Source: UBA9732 sp963599445
Lineage (GTDB): Bacteria > Spirochaetota > Spirochaetia > Sphaerochaetales > Sphaerochaetaceae
DNA: 64,000 nt
Assembly (NCBI GenBank): GCA_963599445.1
Contig: CAVBWZ010000004.1
Coordinates: 1-64,000 of the forward strand
Direction of reading: 5' to 3'
Below, one piece after another: positions 16,790 through 25,814 of this stretch (position 1 is its first letter; every line of letters begins with the position of its first letter). The position numbers were made by a program, and so were the translations under genes. The notes beneath the pieces were generated by a model. The model saw only the letters and a program-made list of their open reading frames with translations. It did no database searches and was not told where the DNA came from.

Positions 16790-18622
16790 TTACACCAGAT
16801 TTTCCATTATGAAGTCGCGTCTTTCAGGCGTGTTCTTTCCCATGTAGAAGTTCATGGCCTTGCGCGCCTCCGCCAAGCTGTCTATGGTCACGGGGATAAG
16901 GCGCATGTCCTCCCCTATGAACTGCCCGAACTCCTTGGCCGATATCTCTCCAAGTCCTTTGAAGCGTGTGACCTCGGAGCCTCTTATCTGACGCATCATG
17001 TTGTCACGCTCCTCCTCCGAGAAGCAGTACGTCGTGACGCTCTTGTTCCTGACCCTGAAAAGAGGCGTATCAAGTATCCACACCCTACCTGCGTTTATTA
17101 GATCCTCGAAATATGAAAGGAAGTATGTGAGGAGCAGTATGCGAATGTGGAAGCCGTCGATATCGGCATCGGTTGCGAATATGACCTTGCCGTACCTGAG
17201 ACCCTCTATGCCGTTCTCTATGCCAAGGGCGGCCATGACGTTGTATAGCTCTGCGTTCTTGTACATGTCGCTCATGGACATCCCGTTGGTGTTGAGGGGC
17301 TTTCCCCTAAGGCTGAAGACGGCCTGCGTCATGACGTCCCTTGCCGTGTTCAACGTTCCTGATGCGGAGTCTCCCTCCGTGAGGAATATCATGGAGCGTT
17401 CGCCCATGTCGGCATGAGGGCCGGTCTGTCCAAGATGGAACTTGCAGTCCTTGAGCTTTGGAATGTTTATGGAGATCTTCTTTGCATTCTCCTTGGCTAT
17501 CTTCTTGACCTCTGTAAGCTTCTTGCGGATGTTCTCGTTTGTCAGGATCTTCTGGTTGAGAAGCTGTGCCGCCTCGGGGTTCTTGTGGAGGAAGTCCACA
17601 ACGGCTTCCTTGACCTCGTTTATGATCGGCATCCTCACCTCGGTGTTGCCAAGCTTGTTCTTGGTCTGGCTTTCGAAGACCGGGGTCTGGACCTTTATGG
17701 CTATGGCCCCCACGATGCCCTCACGCACATCCTGCGGCGCCCACTGGGGTTTTTTGAAGAACTCCTTCACTCCTGCAAGGATTCCTTCCTTGAAGGCCGC
17801 CTGGTGCGTTCCGCCATCGCTCGTGTACTGGCCGTTGACATATGAGAAATAGGTCTCGCCGCTGTATTCCCTTGTATGCGTGAATGCGAATTCAAGCGTC
17901 TTGCTCCTGTAGTGGATGGTCTGATAGATTCCGTTGTCCTCCACCTCCTTGTCCAAGAGGTCAAGAAGTCCGTGCTGGCTCCTGAACACCTTCTTGTTGT
18001 ACTCGAGGGTAAGGCCTGTGTTGAGGTAGCAGTAGTTGTTCAGTCTCTTCACTATGAAGTCGTCGTTGAACTGGTACTGGCCAAAGACCTCCGGGTCCGG
18101 AGTGAACTCCGTGAGGGTTCCGTTTGGCTCGTCCGTCTTTCCTTCGTGCTTCTCCGTAAGGATCCCCTGCTTGAAGAACGCCTCGAAATAGCGGCCGTCC
18201 CTGAACGACTTTACATGGAACCATGAGCTTAGGGCGTTGACGGCCTTGGTGCCAACGCCGTTGAGTCCCACGCTGAACTGGAACACGTCATCGTTGTACT
18301 TGGCTCCTGTGTTTATCTCGGATACGCAGTCTATGACCTTTCCAAGGGGGATTCCCCTTCCCTGGTCGCGCACGCTCACAGTGTTGTTTTCAAGCTTTAT
18401 GACAATCCTGTTGCCGGCTCCCATTATGAACTCGTCTATGCTGTTGTCTATGACTTCCTTCATCAGGACGTATATGCCGTCGTCCACATGGGTTCCGTTG
18501 CCAAGCCTTCCTATGTACATACCGGGTCTGAGCCTTATGTGCTCAAGCGGAGACATGGTCTTTATAGCCGCTTCGTCGTATATGGGCTTTGAGGATTTCC
18601 TATCTGTCGTTCTGTCTGCCAT
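16790..18622 (-). CDS. parE: DNA topoisomerase IV subunit B (ParE-type)
   Basis: A 610-residue ATPase subunit of type IIA topoisomerase. The GHKL ATP site includes KEVIDNSIDEF (about residue 55) and DQGRGIPLG. The transducer domain follows, then the Toprim domain with FLTEGDSASG (about 405) and the DADIDG metal site. It is about the size of ParE rather than most GyrB proteins. It heads the parE-parC-rluA operon. There is no Shine-Dalgarno; TATAAT ends 7 nt before the ATG, so translation is predicted from a leaderless message. Confidence 0.9.
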   Translation of the reverse strand: MADRTTDRKSSKPIYDEAAIKTMSPLEHIRLRPGMYIGRLGNGTHVDDGIYVLMKEVIDNSIDEFIMGAGNRIVIKLENNTVSVRDQGRGIPLGKVIDCVSEINTGAKYNDDVFQFSVGLNGVGTKAVNALSSWFHVKSFRDGRYFEAFFKQGILTEKHEGKTDEPNGTLTEFTPDPEVFGQYQFNDDFIVKRLNNYCYLNTGLTLEYNKKVFRSQHGLLDLLDKEVEDNGIYQTIHYRSKTLEFAFTHTREYSGETYFSYVNGQYTSDGGTHQAAFKEGILAGVKEFFKKPQWAPQDVREGIVGAIAIKVQTPVFESQTKNKLGNTEVRMPIINEVKEAVVDFLHKNPEAAQLLNQKILTNENIRKKLTEVKKIAKENAKKISINIPKLKDCKFHLGQTGPHADMGERSMIFLTEGDSASGTLNTARDVMTQAVFSLRGKPLNTNGMSMSDMYKNAELYNVMAALGIENGIEGLRYGKVIFATDADIDGFHIRILLLTYFLSYFEDLINAGRVWILDTPLFRVRNKSVTTYCFSEEERDNMMRQIRGSEVTRFKGLGEISAKEFGQFIGEDMRLIPVTIDSLAEARKAMNFYMGKNTPERRDFIMENLV

Positions 18623-18629
18623 GGCGGGA

Positions 18630-18658
18630 ATTATATCAAAGATCGGCTTGGAGTTAAA
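18630..18658 (-). promoter_or_regulatory. parE promoter, leaderless type
   Basis: On the minus strand, TTTAAC (18658-18653), 17 nt, TATAAT (18635-18630), then 7 nt to the ATG at 18622. Confidence 0.7.
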
Positions 18659-18722
18659 GGGAATGGGGATTCAGAGGCATCGGGCTAAAAACGGAGTCCA
18701 AGGATGGGTGGCGGGAATGGGC

Positions 18723-19397
18723 CTATAGTTGGAGAAGCAGCATTCCAAGCACGATGAGGGTTTGGCCGGCGATGTATGTGGACATGACGACCATTTGGCC
18801 AAAGAGGGGCATTCTGACAAGTCGTCTTTCTATGCAGTAGTCTGAAAAGCAGAAGAGTCCAACGCCAATTAGGGCTATGATGGTTGCAGCCGGGTGCGAG
18901 CCGTTGCCAAAGGTGCTGGCTACGGAGACGGCAAGGAACGCCAGTCCCAAGGAATAGGGAAGCAGTTTTGGGGCATAGCGCCTTGGTCCAAGCATGAGCT
19001 GCCTGTAGAGCAGGTACTCGCATATGGCAACGATCACGAACGTTATGCGGGCGACTTTGACGGAGTGTCCAACAGGGGCGTTGCGGAACCAGACTATGTA
19101 GAGGATGTGGCCTATGAGGAACGAAAGCATACCTGCATAGAAGAAGGCCTTGGTCTTGTTTCGGGGAAAGAGAAGCAGGACGTCCCCTAAAGTATGGAAC
19201 AGAAGCGCAAGGGCTACATATCTCTGGTATGCCATGCCTCTTAGAGCCTCAGGGAGAAACACGAAGTAGAGCCCACACAGAAGAGGCATGAGGAAAGGCT
19301 TCGTGAGCGCATACTCGTGCGAATCCTTGTTCTTCACAGCCCTAAGGCAAAAGAACACATCTGCAGCGTATATAGCCAGAACAAGCCACTTCTTCAC
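18723..19397 (-). CDS. YhhN family membrane protein, putative lysoplasmalogenase
   Basis: A 224-residue protein with about eight membrane segments, matching the YhhN/TMEM86 family. The conserved FHTLGDVLLLF segment and the later FCFSDYCI (the two acidic intramembrane sites) are present. Characterised members hydrolyse the vinyl-ether bond of lysoplasmalogens, a fitting role in an anaerobe that makes plasmalogens, though not proven here. The start is taken at GTG 19397, with GAGG 8 nt upstream. The longer ORF to 19460 would translate a tandem repeat array and place a hydrophilic leader before the first helix. Confidence 0.78.
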   Translation of the reverse strand: MKKWLVLAIYAADVFFCLRAVKNKDSHEYALTKPFLMPLLCGLYFVFLPEALRGMAYQRYVALALLFHTLGDVLLLFPRNKTKAFFYAGMLSFLIGHILYIVWFRNAPVGHSVKVARITFVIVAICEYLLYRQLMLGPRRYAPKLLPYSLGLAFLAVSVASTFGNGSHPAATIIALIGVGLFCFSDYCIERRLVRMPLFGQMVVMSTYIAGQTLIVLGMLLLQL

Positions 19398-19435
19398 TTC
19401 ACATACCTCTTCGACACCTTGGTCGGCATAATTCG

Positions 19436-19491
19436 GCAATCGCCATTTTGCAATCACCATTTGGCCATCGCCATTTTGTCATCGCCCACGA
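19436..19491. repeat. 14-nt tandem array between yhhN and leuS
   Basis: Four exact-length 14-mers: GCAATCGCCATTTT, GCAATCACCATTTG, GCCATCGCCATTTT, GTCATCGCCCACGA. It sits in the divergent spacer just upstream of the leuS promoter and may tune spacing there. Confidence 0.85.
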
Positions 19492-19515
19492 GTGTCTAAC
19501 AACATTGTAAGCCAC

Positions 19516-19544
19516 TTGTTACAGAAAGTGAAACAAATTATCAT
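19516..19544 (+). promoter_or_regulatory. leuS promoter, leaderless type
   Basis: TTGTTA (19516-19521), 17 nt, TATCAT (19539-19544), then 6 nt to the ATG. No ribosome site and no room for a T-box leader. Confidence 0.7.
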
Positions 19545-19550
19545 TGGGCC

Positions 19551-22079
19551 ATGAGCAGATATCCTTTTGACAAAACAGAGCCCAAGTGGCAGAAATACTG
19601 GGCGGACAACAAGACGTTCGCCGTGACAGAGGACCCTTCCTATCCAAAGGAGAAGAGGGCCTACGTCCTTGACATGTTCCCATATCCATCGGGGGCAGGA
19701 CTTCATGTAGGACACCCAGAAGGCTACACGGCCACGGACATATACTGCCGATACCTCAGGATGAACGGCTACAACGTGCTGCATCCAATGGGATTCGACT
19801 CCTTTGGACTCCCTGCGGAGAACTATGCGATCCAGACGGGAACGCACCCTGCGATCACGACGGAGAAGAACATAGACACATTCAGACGCCAGATAAAGAG
19901 CCTTGGTTTCTGCTACGACTGGGACAGGGAGATCTCCACATGCGACCCTGACTACTACCACTGGACCCAGTGGATATTCGAGAAGCTCTACGAGAAGGGC
20001 CTTGCATACGAGACGCAGGCTCCAATCAACTGGTGCCCCAACTGCAAGACGGGTCTTGCCAACGAAGAGGTCAAGGAAGGCCACTGCGAGCGCTGTGGAG
20101 CCCAGGTGGAGAAGAAGAACATAAGGCAGTGGATGCTCAAGATAACGGCATACGCACAGAGGCTGCTCGACGACCTTGACCTTGTGGACTGGCCCGAGTC
20201 CGTCAAGATGATGCAACGCAACTGGATTGGAAAGAGCGAAGGCGCATCCGTCCTGTTCCAGGTCAAAGGCCTTGAAGACGACCCTGCAGGCAAGCTTGAA
20301 GTCTTCACGACAAGGTGCGACACCCTCTTTGGCGCAACCTACATGGTCGTCTCGCCGGAACACCCACTTGTTGCAAAGCTCACCACAAAGGAGCAGGAAG
20401 CGCAGGTCAAGCAATACATAGCGGATGCAGCAAAGAAGAGCGACCTTGACAGAACGGACCTTGCAAAGGAGAAGACGGGCGTGTTCTCAGGAAGCTACGC
20501 CATCAACCCCGTCAACGGCAAGGAAATTCCAATCTGGATCGCCGACTACGTACTCATCTCATACGGCACGGGCGCAATCATGGCTGTCCCCGCACACGAC
20601 ACCCGCGACTGGGAGTTCGCCAAGAAATTTGGCCTTCCAATCATAGAGGTCCTCAAGAGCGACGTAGACGTACAGACCCAGGCATGGACGCAGGACGGCA
20701 TCCACGTCAACAGCGGCTTCCTGGATGGACTCAACAAGGCCGATGCCATTGAGAAGATGCTCTCCTATCTGGAAGAAAAGGGCATTGGACACAAGACGAT
20801 AAACTTCAAACTCAGGGACTGGGTCTTCAGCAGACAGCGCTATTGGGGAGAGCCGATCCCACTCGTCCACTGCCCACACTGCGGAACGGTCCTCGTTCCG
20901 GAGGACGAGCTTCCTTTGAGGCTGCCTGAAGTGGACAGCTACCTGCCTTCCGGCACAGGTGAAAGCCCTCTTGCCAACATCACCGACTGGGTGAACTGCA
21001 AATGTCCAAAGTGCGGAGCCCCTGCAAAGCGCGAAACCAACACCATGCCCCAGTGGGGAGGTTCATGCTGGTACTACCTGCGCTACATAGACCCAAAGAA
21101 CAACGAGAGGTTCGTGGACCCAGAGAAGGAGAAGTACTGGATGCCGGTGAACCTCTATGTTGGAGGAACGGAGCATGCAGTGCTGCACCTGCTCTATGCA
21201 AGGTTCTGGCACAAAGTGCTGTTCGACCTTGGTCTTGTCTCCACTCCAGAGCCTTTTGCAAGGCTTGTGAACCAGGGAATGATAACCTCGTTTGCATACC
21301 AGAGGCCAAATAAGACGTTGGTGCAGGCGGATCAGGTCATTGAAAAGGAACCCGGCGTATTCGTGGACAAGAACACAGGAGAGGTCCTTGAGCGCGTCAT
21401 CGCAAAGATGTCCAAAAGCCTCAAGAACGTCATAAACCCTGATGACGTGGAAGCTGAGTACGGCGCGGACACCATGAGGATGTACGAGATGTTCATGGGA
21501 CCGCTTCAGGTCTCAAAGCCATGGTCGACATCAGGAATCGCCGGTGTATGGCGCTTCATAGACAAGATATGGCGCCTAGCGGACGAAAGGGAGATTGTGG
21601 ACGAAAAGGCTCCTGCAGATCTCATGAAGAGCCTCCACAAGACAATAAAGAAGGTTACGGACGATACAGCCTCCTTGAACTTCAACACGGCAATAAGCCA
21701 GATGATGATCTACATAAGCGACCTCTCCAAGATGGAGAAGCTGCCTCGCGAGGCCTGGGAGCCGTTCGTCCTCATGCTGAGCCCATACACTCCGCACCTT
21801 GCAGAGGAACTGTGGGAGAAAGCTGGACACAAACCTTCCATTGCAAACGAGAAGTGGCCGGTATACGACCCTGCAATGGTCGTTGACGCAGAGGTCTCCA
21901 TTGTCGTTCAGATAAACGGCAAGGTTCGTGCGAAGCTCACCATTGCAAAGGACACCTCAAAGGATGAGATGGTAGCTCTTGCAAAGGACAACGATAACGT
22001 CAAGCGCTACCTTGATGGAGCAACCATCCTCAAGGAGATCGTAGTTCCAAACAAGCTTGTGAGCTTTGTGATAAAGTAA
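19551..22079 (+). CDS. leuS: Leucyl-tRNA synthetase
   Basis: An 842-residue class I synthetase charging tRNA-Leu. The HIGH-type motif lies in PYPSGAGLHVGHPEGYT (about residues 44-60). The CP1 editing domain (about 220-400), zinc-type cysteine pairs (CPHCGTV, CPKCGAP) and the KMSKS loop (KMSKSLKN, about 620) are present, and the anticodon and C-terminal domains are full length. The ATG has no Shine-Dalgarno and directly follows a promoter. It is monocistronic, with hairpins downstream. Most tRNA synthetase genes of this type are regulated through long leaders; none is possible from this promoter. Confidence 0.97.
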   Translation: MSRYPFDKTEPKWQKYWADNKTFAVTEDPSYPKEKRAYVLDMFPYPSGAGLHVGHPEGYTATDIYCRYLRMNGYNVLHPMGFDSFGLPAENYAIQTGTHPAITTEKNIDTFRRQIKSLGFCYDWDREISTCDPDYYHWTQWIFEKLYEKGLAYETQAPINWCPNCKTGLANEEVKEGHCERCGAQVEKKNIRQWMLKITAYAQRLLDDLDLVDWPESVKMMQRNWIGKSEGASVLFQVKGLEDDPAGKLEVFTTRCDTLFGATYMVVSPEHPLVAKLTTKEQEAQVKQYIADAAKKSDLDRTDLAKEKTGVFSGSYAINPVNGKEIPIWIADYVLISYGTGAIMAVPAHDTRDWEFAKKFGLPIIEVLKSDVDVQTQAWTQDGIHVNSGFLDGLNKADAIEKMLSYLEEKGIGHKTINFKLRDWVFSRQRYWGEPIPLVHCPHCGTVLVPEDELPLRLPEVDSYLPSGTGESPLANITDWVNCKCPKCGAPAKRETNTMPQWGGSCWYYLRYIDPKNNERFVDPEKEKYWMPVNLYVGGTEHAVLHLLYARFWHKVLFDLGLVSTPEPFARLVNQGMITSFAYQRPNKTLVQADQVIEKEPGVFVDKNTGEVLERVIAKMSKSLKNVINPDDVEAEYGADTMRMYEMFMGPLQVSKPWSTSGIAGVWRFIDKIWRLADEREIVDEKAPADLMKSLHKTIKKVTDDTASLNFNTAISQMMIYISDLSKMEKLPREAWEPFVLMLSPYTPHLAEELWEKAGHKPSIANEKWPVYDPAMVVDAEVSIVVQINGKVRAKLTIAKDTSKDEMVALAKDNDNVKRYLDGATILKEIVVPNKLVSFVIK

Positions 22080-22095
22080 TTAACAGCAGTGCAGT

Positions 22096-22116
22096 GCTGC
22101 AGCGCAACGCTGCAGC
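22096..22116 (+). terminator. Strong hairpin after leuS
   Basis: A perfect 9-bp stem GCTGCAGCG / CGCTGCAGC with a CAA loop, followed by TTTG only. It lies 17 nt after the leuS stop. Probably the first part of a two-hairpin termination region. Confidence 0.6.
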
Positions 22117-22128
22117 TTTGTAGATTCG

Positions 22129-22183
22129 AGGCCGGTTTCAATGCAGGTTACAGTATGTTACATGCAGAGACATCGGCCTTTTT
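22129..22183 (+). terminator. Second leuS terminator
   Basis: AGGCCG (22129-22134) pairs with CGGCCT (22174-22179) around an inner TGCA..TGCA stem, followed by a T-run. Confidence 0.6.
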
Positions 22184-22209
22184 GTATATGCATTTTGTAT
22201 ATGTGGCAT

Positions 22210-22269
22210 ACTGGGTAGTAGTGAGCGCACTGGGCAGTCTGGGCTTACTGGGCGGACTAAGGCGCACTG
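22210..22269. repeat. RAYT-flanking array, left arm (ACTGGGC units)
   Basis: Units ACTGGGCAGT, CTGGGCTT, ACTGGGCGG, ACTAAGGCGC and a decayed leading unit. It contains GTCTGGGCTTACTGGGC (22237-22253), found exactly in inverted orientation at 23095-23111 and 44689-44705. The array runs into the last codons of the RAYT gene. Confidence 0.85.
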
Positions 22270-22988
22270 TTTTCCTCATCAAGCCATGGAGAGGAAGGAT
22301 CTACTTTGAAGAAGACATCGGAGTCCTCCTTTTTCCAAGAAGAGAAACGTTGTTCCATGAGCCTTTCGACTTCCTTTGTCGAACTCTTCTCAAAAAAAAC
22401 AACCAGGCATCGCACATCCATGCCATAGACAAACTCATAGAGATCTTTTTGATAAGGTGGAGTTGGGACATATCCATTTCGCATTCCAAAGAAACAGCTG
22501 AATGGAATGAATTTGTTCAGTCGTTCATAAGGAGCAACGTTTTCATATATGTACTTCCCCACGACGCCAAGATGTCGCATGTTTTTTATCGCTATATAGA
22601 TGGGCCTTTCATCAAACACTCGAGCATCCCGCTTTTTGAATCTATTGGGGCTGTTTCTGCGAATGAAACGAGAAACCTGTGTATTCAGTTCACGCATCAC
22701 TTCCGATATCCGTTCCACGCTCTCTGCGTAGAGCAATTCATGCGTATGGTTGGGCATTACAACAGAAAACATTATCCCAACACCATGTTTTATACACAAA
22801 CGGCAAAGCAAGTCATGCCTATACCTTGCAGATTGCATATCATACAAATCCTCTCTGTTGCGACACCTCTGCACCATGTGGAAGAAACGACCATTTTTCT
22901 CTATTCCTCCCCTCTTTGACGTCTTTGAATCTTTGTATGCATCTTTTCTGGGTAGGAACTCTCTGACATTTTTTGCAACTTCAGCCAT
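22257..22988 (-). mobile_element. REP-associated tyrosine transposase (RAYT, Y1_Tnp family)
   Basis: A 243-residue single-gene transposase of the IS200-like HUH class. The metal-binding HxH lies in SVVMPNHTHELLY (about residue 85) and a candidate nucleophile Tyr in GKYIYENV (about 165). RAYTs are usually domesticated, stay in place and act on REP-type palindromes nearby. AGGAGG lies 7 nt before the ATG. The gene is bracketed by inverted arrays of the same 9-10-nt unit, and the left arm encodes its C-terminal residues. Whether it is active cannot be told. Beyond this family its C-terminal 60 residues are unusual. Confidence 0.85.
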
Positions 22989-23069
22989 AGTTCAGCCTCC
23001 TAATAATACTTATCCAAGAAACCGTGCATTTCCATTCACGCTTTTAGAAAGCTTCCTAAAAATCCAAAA

Positions 23070-23128
23070 CAGTCCGCCCTAGTCCGCCCAGACTGCCCAG
23101 TAAGCCCAGACCTCTCAGTACACTCAAC
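23070..23128. repeat. RAYT-flanking array, right arm (inverted)
   Basis: Plus-strand units CAGTCCGCCC, TAGTCCGCCC, AGACTGCCC, AGTAAGCCC, AGACCTCTC and AGTACACTC. It is the inverted counterpart of 22210-22269 and shares the 17-nt core exactly. It also shares CCTAGTCCGCCC with the array at 6401-6470. Confidence 0.85.
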
Positions 23129-23228
23129 GAGGCTGCAGCGGCAAACAACAGCAGCAACAAGAAAAGCCAAAAAAAACAAAGAATGCAACAAAAACGTCGT
23201 ATTCCGCTCCCGTTTACTAAACCGCCAA

Positions 23229-23258
23229 TTGACACTCACAGCGTTTTTGCACCATAGT
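23229..23258 (+). promoter_or_regulatory. xpt-guaA promoter, leaderless type
   Basis: TTGACA (23229-23234), 18 nt, CATAGT (23253-23258), then 5 nt to the ATG. No purine riboswitch can fit between promoter and start. Confidence 0.65.
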
Positions 23259-23263
23259 TTCGT

Positions 23264-23839
23264 ATGGACGAACTAGAAGCACGAATATTGGAGGAAGGCA
23301 AGGTCCTTCCTGGGAACATCATCAAGGTGGGCTCTTTCCTGAACCACAGAGTCGACACCGCATTCATGTCCAAAATAGCAGAGGAATTCAAGAAACACTT
23401 CGACATTGGCAAAGTTACGCTCATTCTGACCGCAGAGGCCAGCGGAATAGCTCTTGCCGCCGTATGTTCGTATATCTACGGAATTCCCATGCTCTTTGCG
23501 AAGAAGGCCAAGAGCGACAACATAGAAGGCGGCCTCGTATGCAGCGAAATCCATTCGTACACCTACAACAAGACTGTCACGCTCATGGTGGAGTCCGATA
23601 TGATAAAACCCTCCGACAACGTGCTCATAATCGATGACTTTCTTGCAAACGGCGAAGCTCTCAAGGGACTTATCCATATAGTGGAGAAAACCGGAGCGAA
23701 CCTTGAAGGCATTGGAATTGCAATAGAGAAAGGCTTCCAAGGTGGCGGAGACAGGCTTAGAGCCGCAGGAGTGAACCTCAAGTCTCTTGCCATAATCGAC
23801 TCCGTAGACGGCGGCATACGATTCAGAAGGGAGACCTGA
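23264..23839 (+). CDS. xpt: Xanthine phosphoribosyltransferase
   Basis: A 191-residue type I phosphoribosyltransferase converting xanthine and PRPP to XMP. The PRPP-binding loop VLIIDDFLANGEAL is at about residue 125. Length and the N-terminal LEARILEEGKVLPGNIIKV match Xpt rather than Apt or Hpt. It is followed after 1 nt by guaA, which turns XMP into GMP, so the pair forms a xanthine-to-GMP salvage unit. There is no Shine-Dalgarno; it is expressed from the leaderless-type promoter. Confidence 0.93.
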   Translation: MDELEARILEEGKVLPGNIIKVGSFLNHRVDTAFMSKIAEEFKKHFDIGKVTLILTAEASGIALAAVCSYIYGIPMLFAKKAKSDNIEGGLVCSEIHSYTYNKTVTLMVESDMIKPSDNVLIIDDFLANGEALKGLIHIVEKTGANLEGIGIAIEKGFQGGGDRLRAAGVNLKSLAIIDSVDGGIRFRRET

Positions 23840-23840
23840 C

Positions 23841-25466
23841 ATGGAGACATCACACACTTCGAACGCCAGCGTTGGAAACTCCAACGCCTCAAACAAAGCA
23901 AAAGTCTATGACAAAGTCCTCGTCCTTGACTTTGGAGGCCAATACAACCAGCTCATAGCCCGCCGCGTAAGGGAGATGGACGTCTACTGCGAAGTGCACC
24001 CATACAACTGGTCTTTGGACGAAATCAAGACATACAATCCAAAGGCTATCATCTTCACAGGAGGACCTTCAAGCGTCTATGAAAATGGCGCACCTAAGCC
24101 CGATGCCCTTGTTTTTTCACTTGGAATTCCAATCCTAGGCATTTGTTATGGCTCGCAGCTTATGGCTCAGACACTTGGTGGAGAGGTGGCTCCAGCTCCA
24201 GATGTAGCATCACGAGAATACGGAAGGACCGAGACGAAGTTCGACAGGAACTCAACGCTTTTCAAAGGCATCCCAGAAGAAGGCATAGTTTGGATGAGCC
24301 ATGGAGACAGCGTAAAGAAACTGCCTAGTAGATTCCACGCAACAGCAAGAACCCAGGCATGTCCCTATGCAGCATTCGAAGACCCTTCAAGAGGTTTCTA
24401 TGCCGTGCAGTTCCACCCGGAAGTGAACCATACGCAGCATGGGTTCGACATGCTCAAAGCCTTTGTCCTTGATGTTGCAAAAGCTCGCCAAGATTGGAAG
24501 ATGGCGGACTTCTTGGAGACATCGGTCTGTGAACTGAGGGAGAAGATTGGCCAGTCCAAGGCGCTACTGGCCCTTTCCGGGGGAGTGGACAGCTCGGTTG
24601 CGGCAGCGCTCATGTCGAGAGCCATTGGAAGGAATCTCACCTGCGTCTTCGTGGACCATGGTCTTCTTCGCAAGGACGAGGCCAACCAAGTGGAGGAAGT
24701 CTTCTCCAAGTACCCAATCAACTTCGTGCGCGTCGATGCAAGAAGACGATTCCTCGACAAGCTTGCAGGAGTCACAGAACCAGAACGAAAGCGCAAGATA
24801 ATAGGCGAAGAGTTCATTAGGGTTTTCGAGGAGGAAGCACGAAGGCTCGCCGGCGAAAACGATAGCCTAGATTACCTTGTACAAGGCACAATCTATCCCG
24901 ATGTCATTGAATCGGGCCTTGGAAATGCAAGCGTCATAAAGAGCCACCACAATGTTGGAGGCCTGCCGGAGGACATAGGATTCAAAGGAATAGTCGAGCC
25001 ACTGCGCCTGCTTTTCAAGGACGAAGTGCGAACGCTTGGGAGAGAACTTGGACTTCCCTCCTCCCTTGTTGACAGACAGCCATTCCCCGGACCGGGACTT
25101 GCAATAAGGGTCATTGGAGACATCACAGAGGAGAAGCTTTCCATCCTTCGCGAAGCCGATTGGATCTTCAGAAGCGAGCTTGAAAATGCCTGCAAAGCTG
25201 GAGAGTGCAACGTTCCAAAAAGTCAGTACTTCGCAGTTCTCACAAACATAAGAAGCGTTGGCGTCATGGGAGACGGCAGGACATATGACTACACCATAGC
25301 CCTGCGCTGTGTAGACACGAGCGACTTCATGACCGCCACCTTCTCGCGCATCCCATACGATGTATTGGAGAGGGTCTCACACCGCATCGTGAACGAAGTG
25401 CCCCACGTGAACCGCATAGTCTACGACATAACCTCCAAACCGCCGGCAACGATTGAATGGGAGTGA
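23841..25466 (+). CDS. guaA: GMP synthase (glutamine-hydrolysing)
   Basis: A 541-residue two-domain enzyme making GMP from XMP, ATP and glutamine. The N-terminal class I glutaminase domain has Cys in GICYGSQLMAQ (about residue 102) and the His/Glu pair in VQFHPEVNHT (about 195). The ATP-pyrophosphatase domain has the SGGVDSSVAA P-loop (about 250) and a C-terminal dimerisation domain ends KPPATIEWE. An N-terminal extension of about 25 residues rich in Ser and Asn is unusual. GGGAG lies 7 nt before the ATG. It is the second gene of xpt-guaA and ends at an intrinsic terminator. Confidence 0.97.
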   Translation: METSHTSNASVGNSNASNKAKVYDKVLVLDFGGQYNQLIARRVREMDVYCEVHPYNWSLDEIKTYNPKAIIFTGGPSSVYENGAPKPDALVFSLGIPILGICYGSQLMAQTLGGEVAPAPDVASREYGRTETKFDRNSTLFKGIPEEGIVWMSHGDSVKKLPSRFHATARTQACPYAAFEDPSRGFYAVQFHPEVNHTQHGFDMLKAFVLDVAKARQDWKMADFLETSVCELREKIGQSKALLALSGGVDSSVAAALMSRAIGRNLTCVFVDHGLLRKDEANQVEEVFSKYPINFVRVDARRRFLDKLAGVTEPERKRKIIGEEFIRVFEEEARRLAGENDSLDYLVQGTIYPDVIESGLGNASVIKSHHNVGGLPEDIGFKGIVEPLRLLFKDEVRTLGRELGLPSSLVDRQPFPGPGLAIRVIGDITEEKLSILREADWIFRSELENACKAGECNVPKSQYFAVLTNIRSVGVMGDGRTYDYTIALRCVDTSDFMTATFSRIPYDVLERVSHRIVNEVPHVNRIVYDITSKPPATIEWE

Positions 25467-25491
25467 TGACACATCTCTGTTAACTCATTAT

Positions 25492-25521
25492 AAAGCCGAC
25501 AGTTATCTGCCGGCTTTTTTT
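25492..25521 (+). terminator. guaA intrinsic terminator
   Basis: AAAGCCG-A-CAG / CTG-C-CGGCTTT stem with a TTAT loop and a T7 run, about 25 nt after the guaA stop. Confidence 0.9.
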
Positions 25522-25617
25522 GATATTTGGCCGAGTTTCCCTGAAAGCCGTTTTCTGGTTTTTTATTAAAATGTATTTATATGCAATCTGAATGAATAGA
25601 TATGAGATCTTTGCTTT

Positions 25618-25689
25618 TGGCGGCACTCCGATTTGAACAAAGATAACCGGATCTTCAGTCCGGAATTCTGCCAACTGAACTACACCTTC
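25618..25689 (-). tRNA. tRNA-Phe(GAA) with a defective acceptor stem, possible pseudo-tRNA
   Basis: On the minus strand, the anticodon arm CCGGA-CTGAAGA-TCCGG gives anticodon GAA. The D-arm (GTTC..GAAT) and T-arm (TTCAAAT loop) fold. The 3' acceptor strand TGCCGCC is intact, but the 5' strand reads GGTG then TA. It looks as though three nucleotides of a GGCGGCA-like strand are missing. The aligned 7-nt alternative has two mismatches. It may be a decayed copy or an attachment-site remnant at the edge of the carbohydrate island. The encoded 3' end has no CCA. Confidence 0.6.
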
Positions 25690-25814
25690 ATTCTTTGGGT
25701 ACGTCGATTGCGAGGTGCGTCGGTATCCATAACGGGGACATCAAACGAGACAAGGGAATTCTTTATCTTCCCTATTACATGACAACGCTAATCTGAACCG
25801 CTCATCTAAACCGT

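Noticed and set aside
16220..17101. 293-residue plus-strand ORF across the parC/parE junction
   Set aside because: Shadow frame over two conserved topoisomerase genes, crossing their gene boundary.
19500..19551. T-box or other leader control of leuS
   Set aside because: The predicted start of transcription is at the ATG, leaving no leader; no T-box sequence found before leuS, aspS or proS.
23129..23263. Purine riboswitch upstream of xpt
   Set aside because: Xpt genes are often under guanine riboswitches, but no aptamer core is visible and the promoter lies directly at the start codon.
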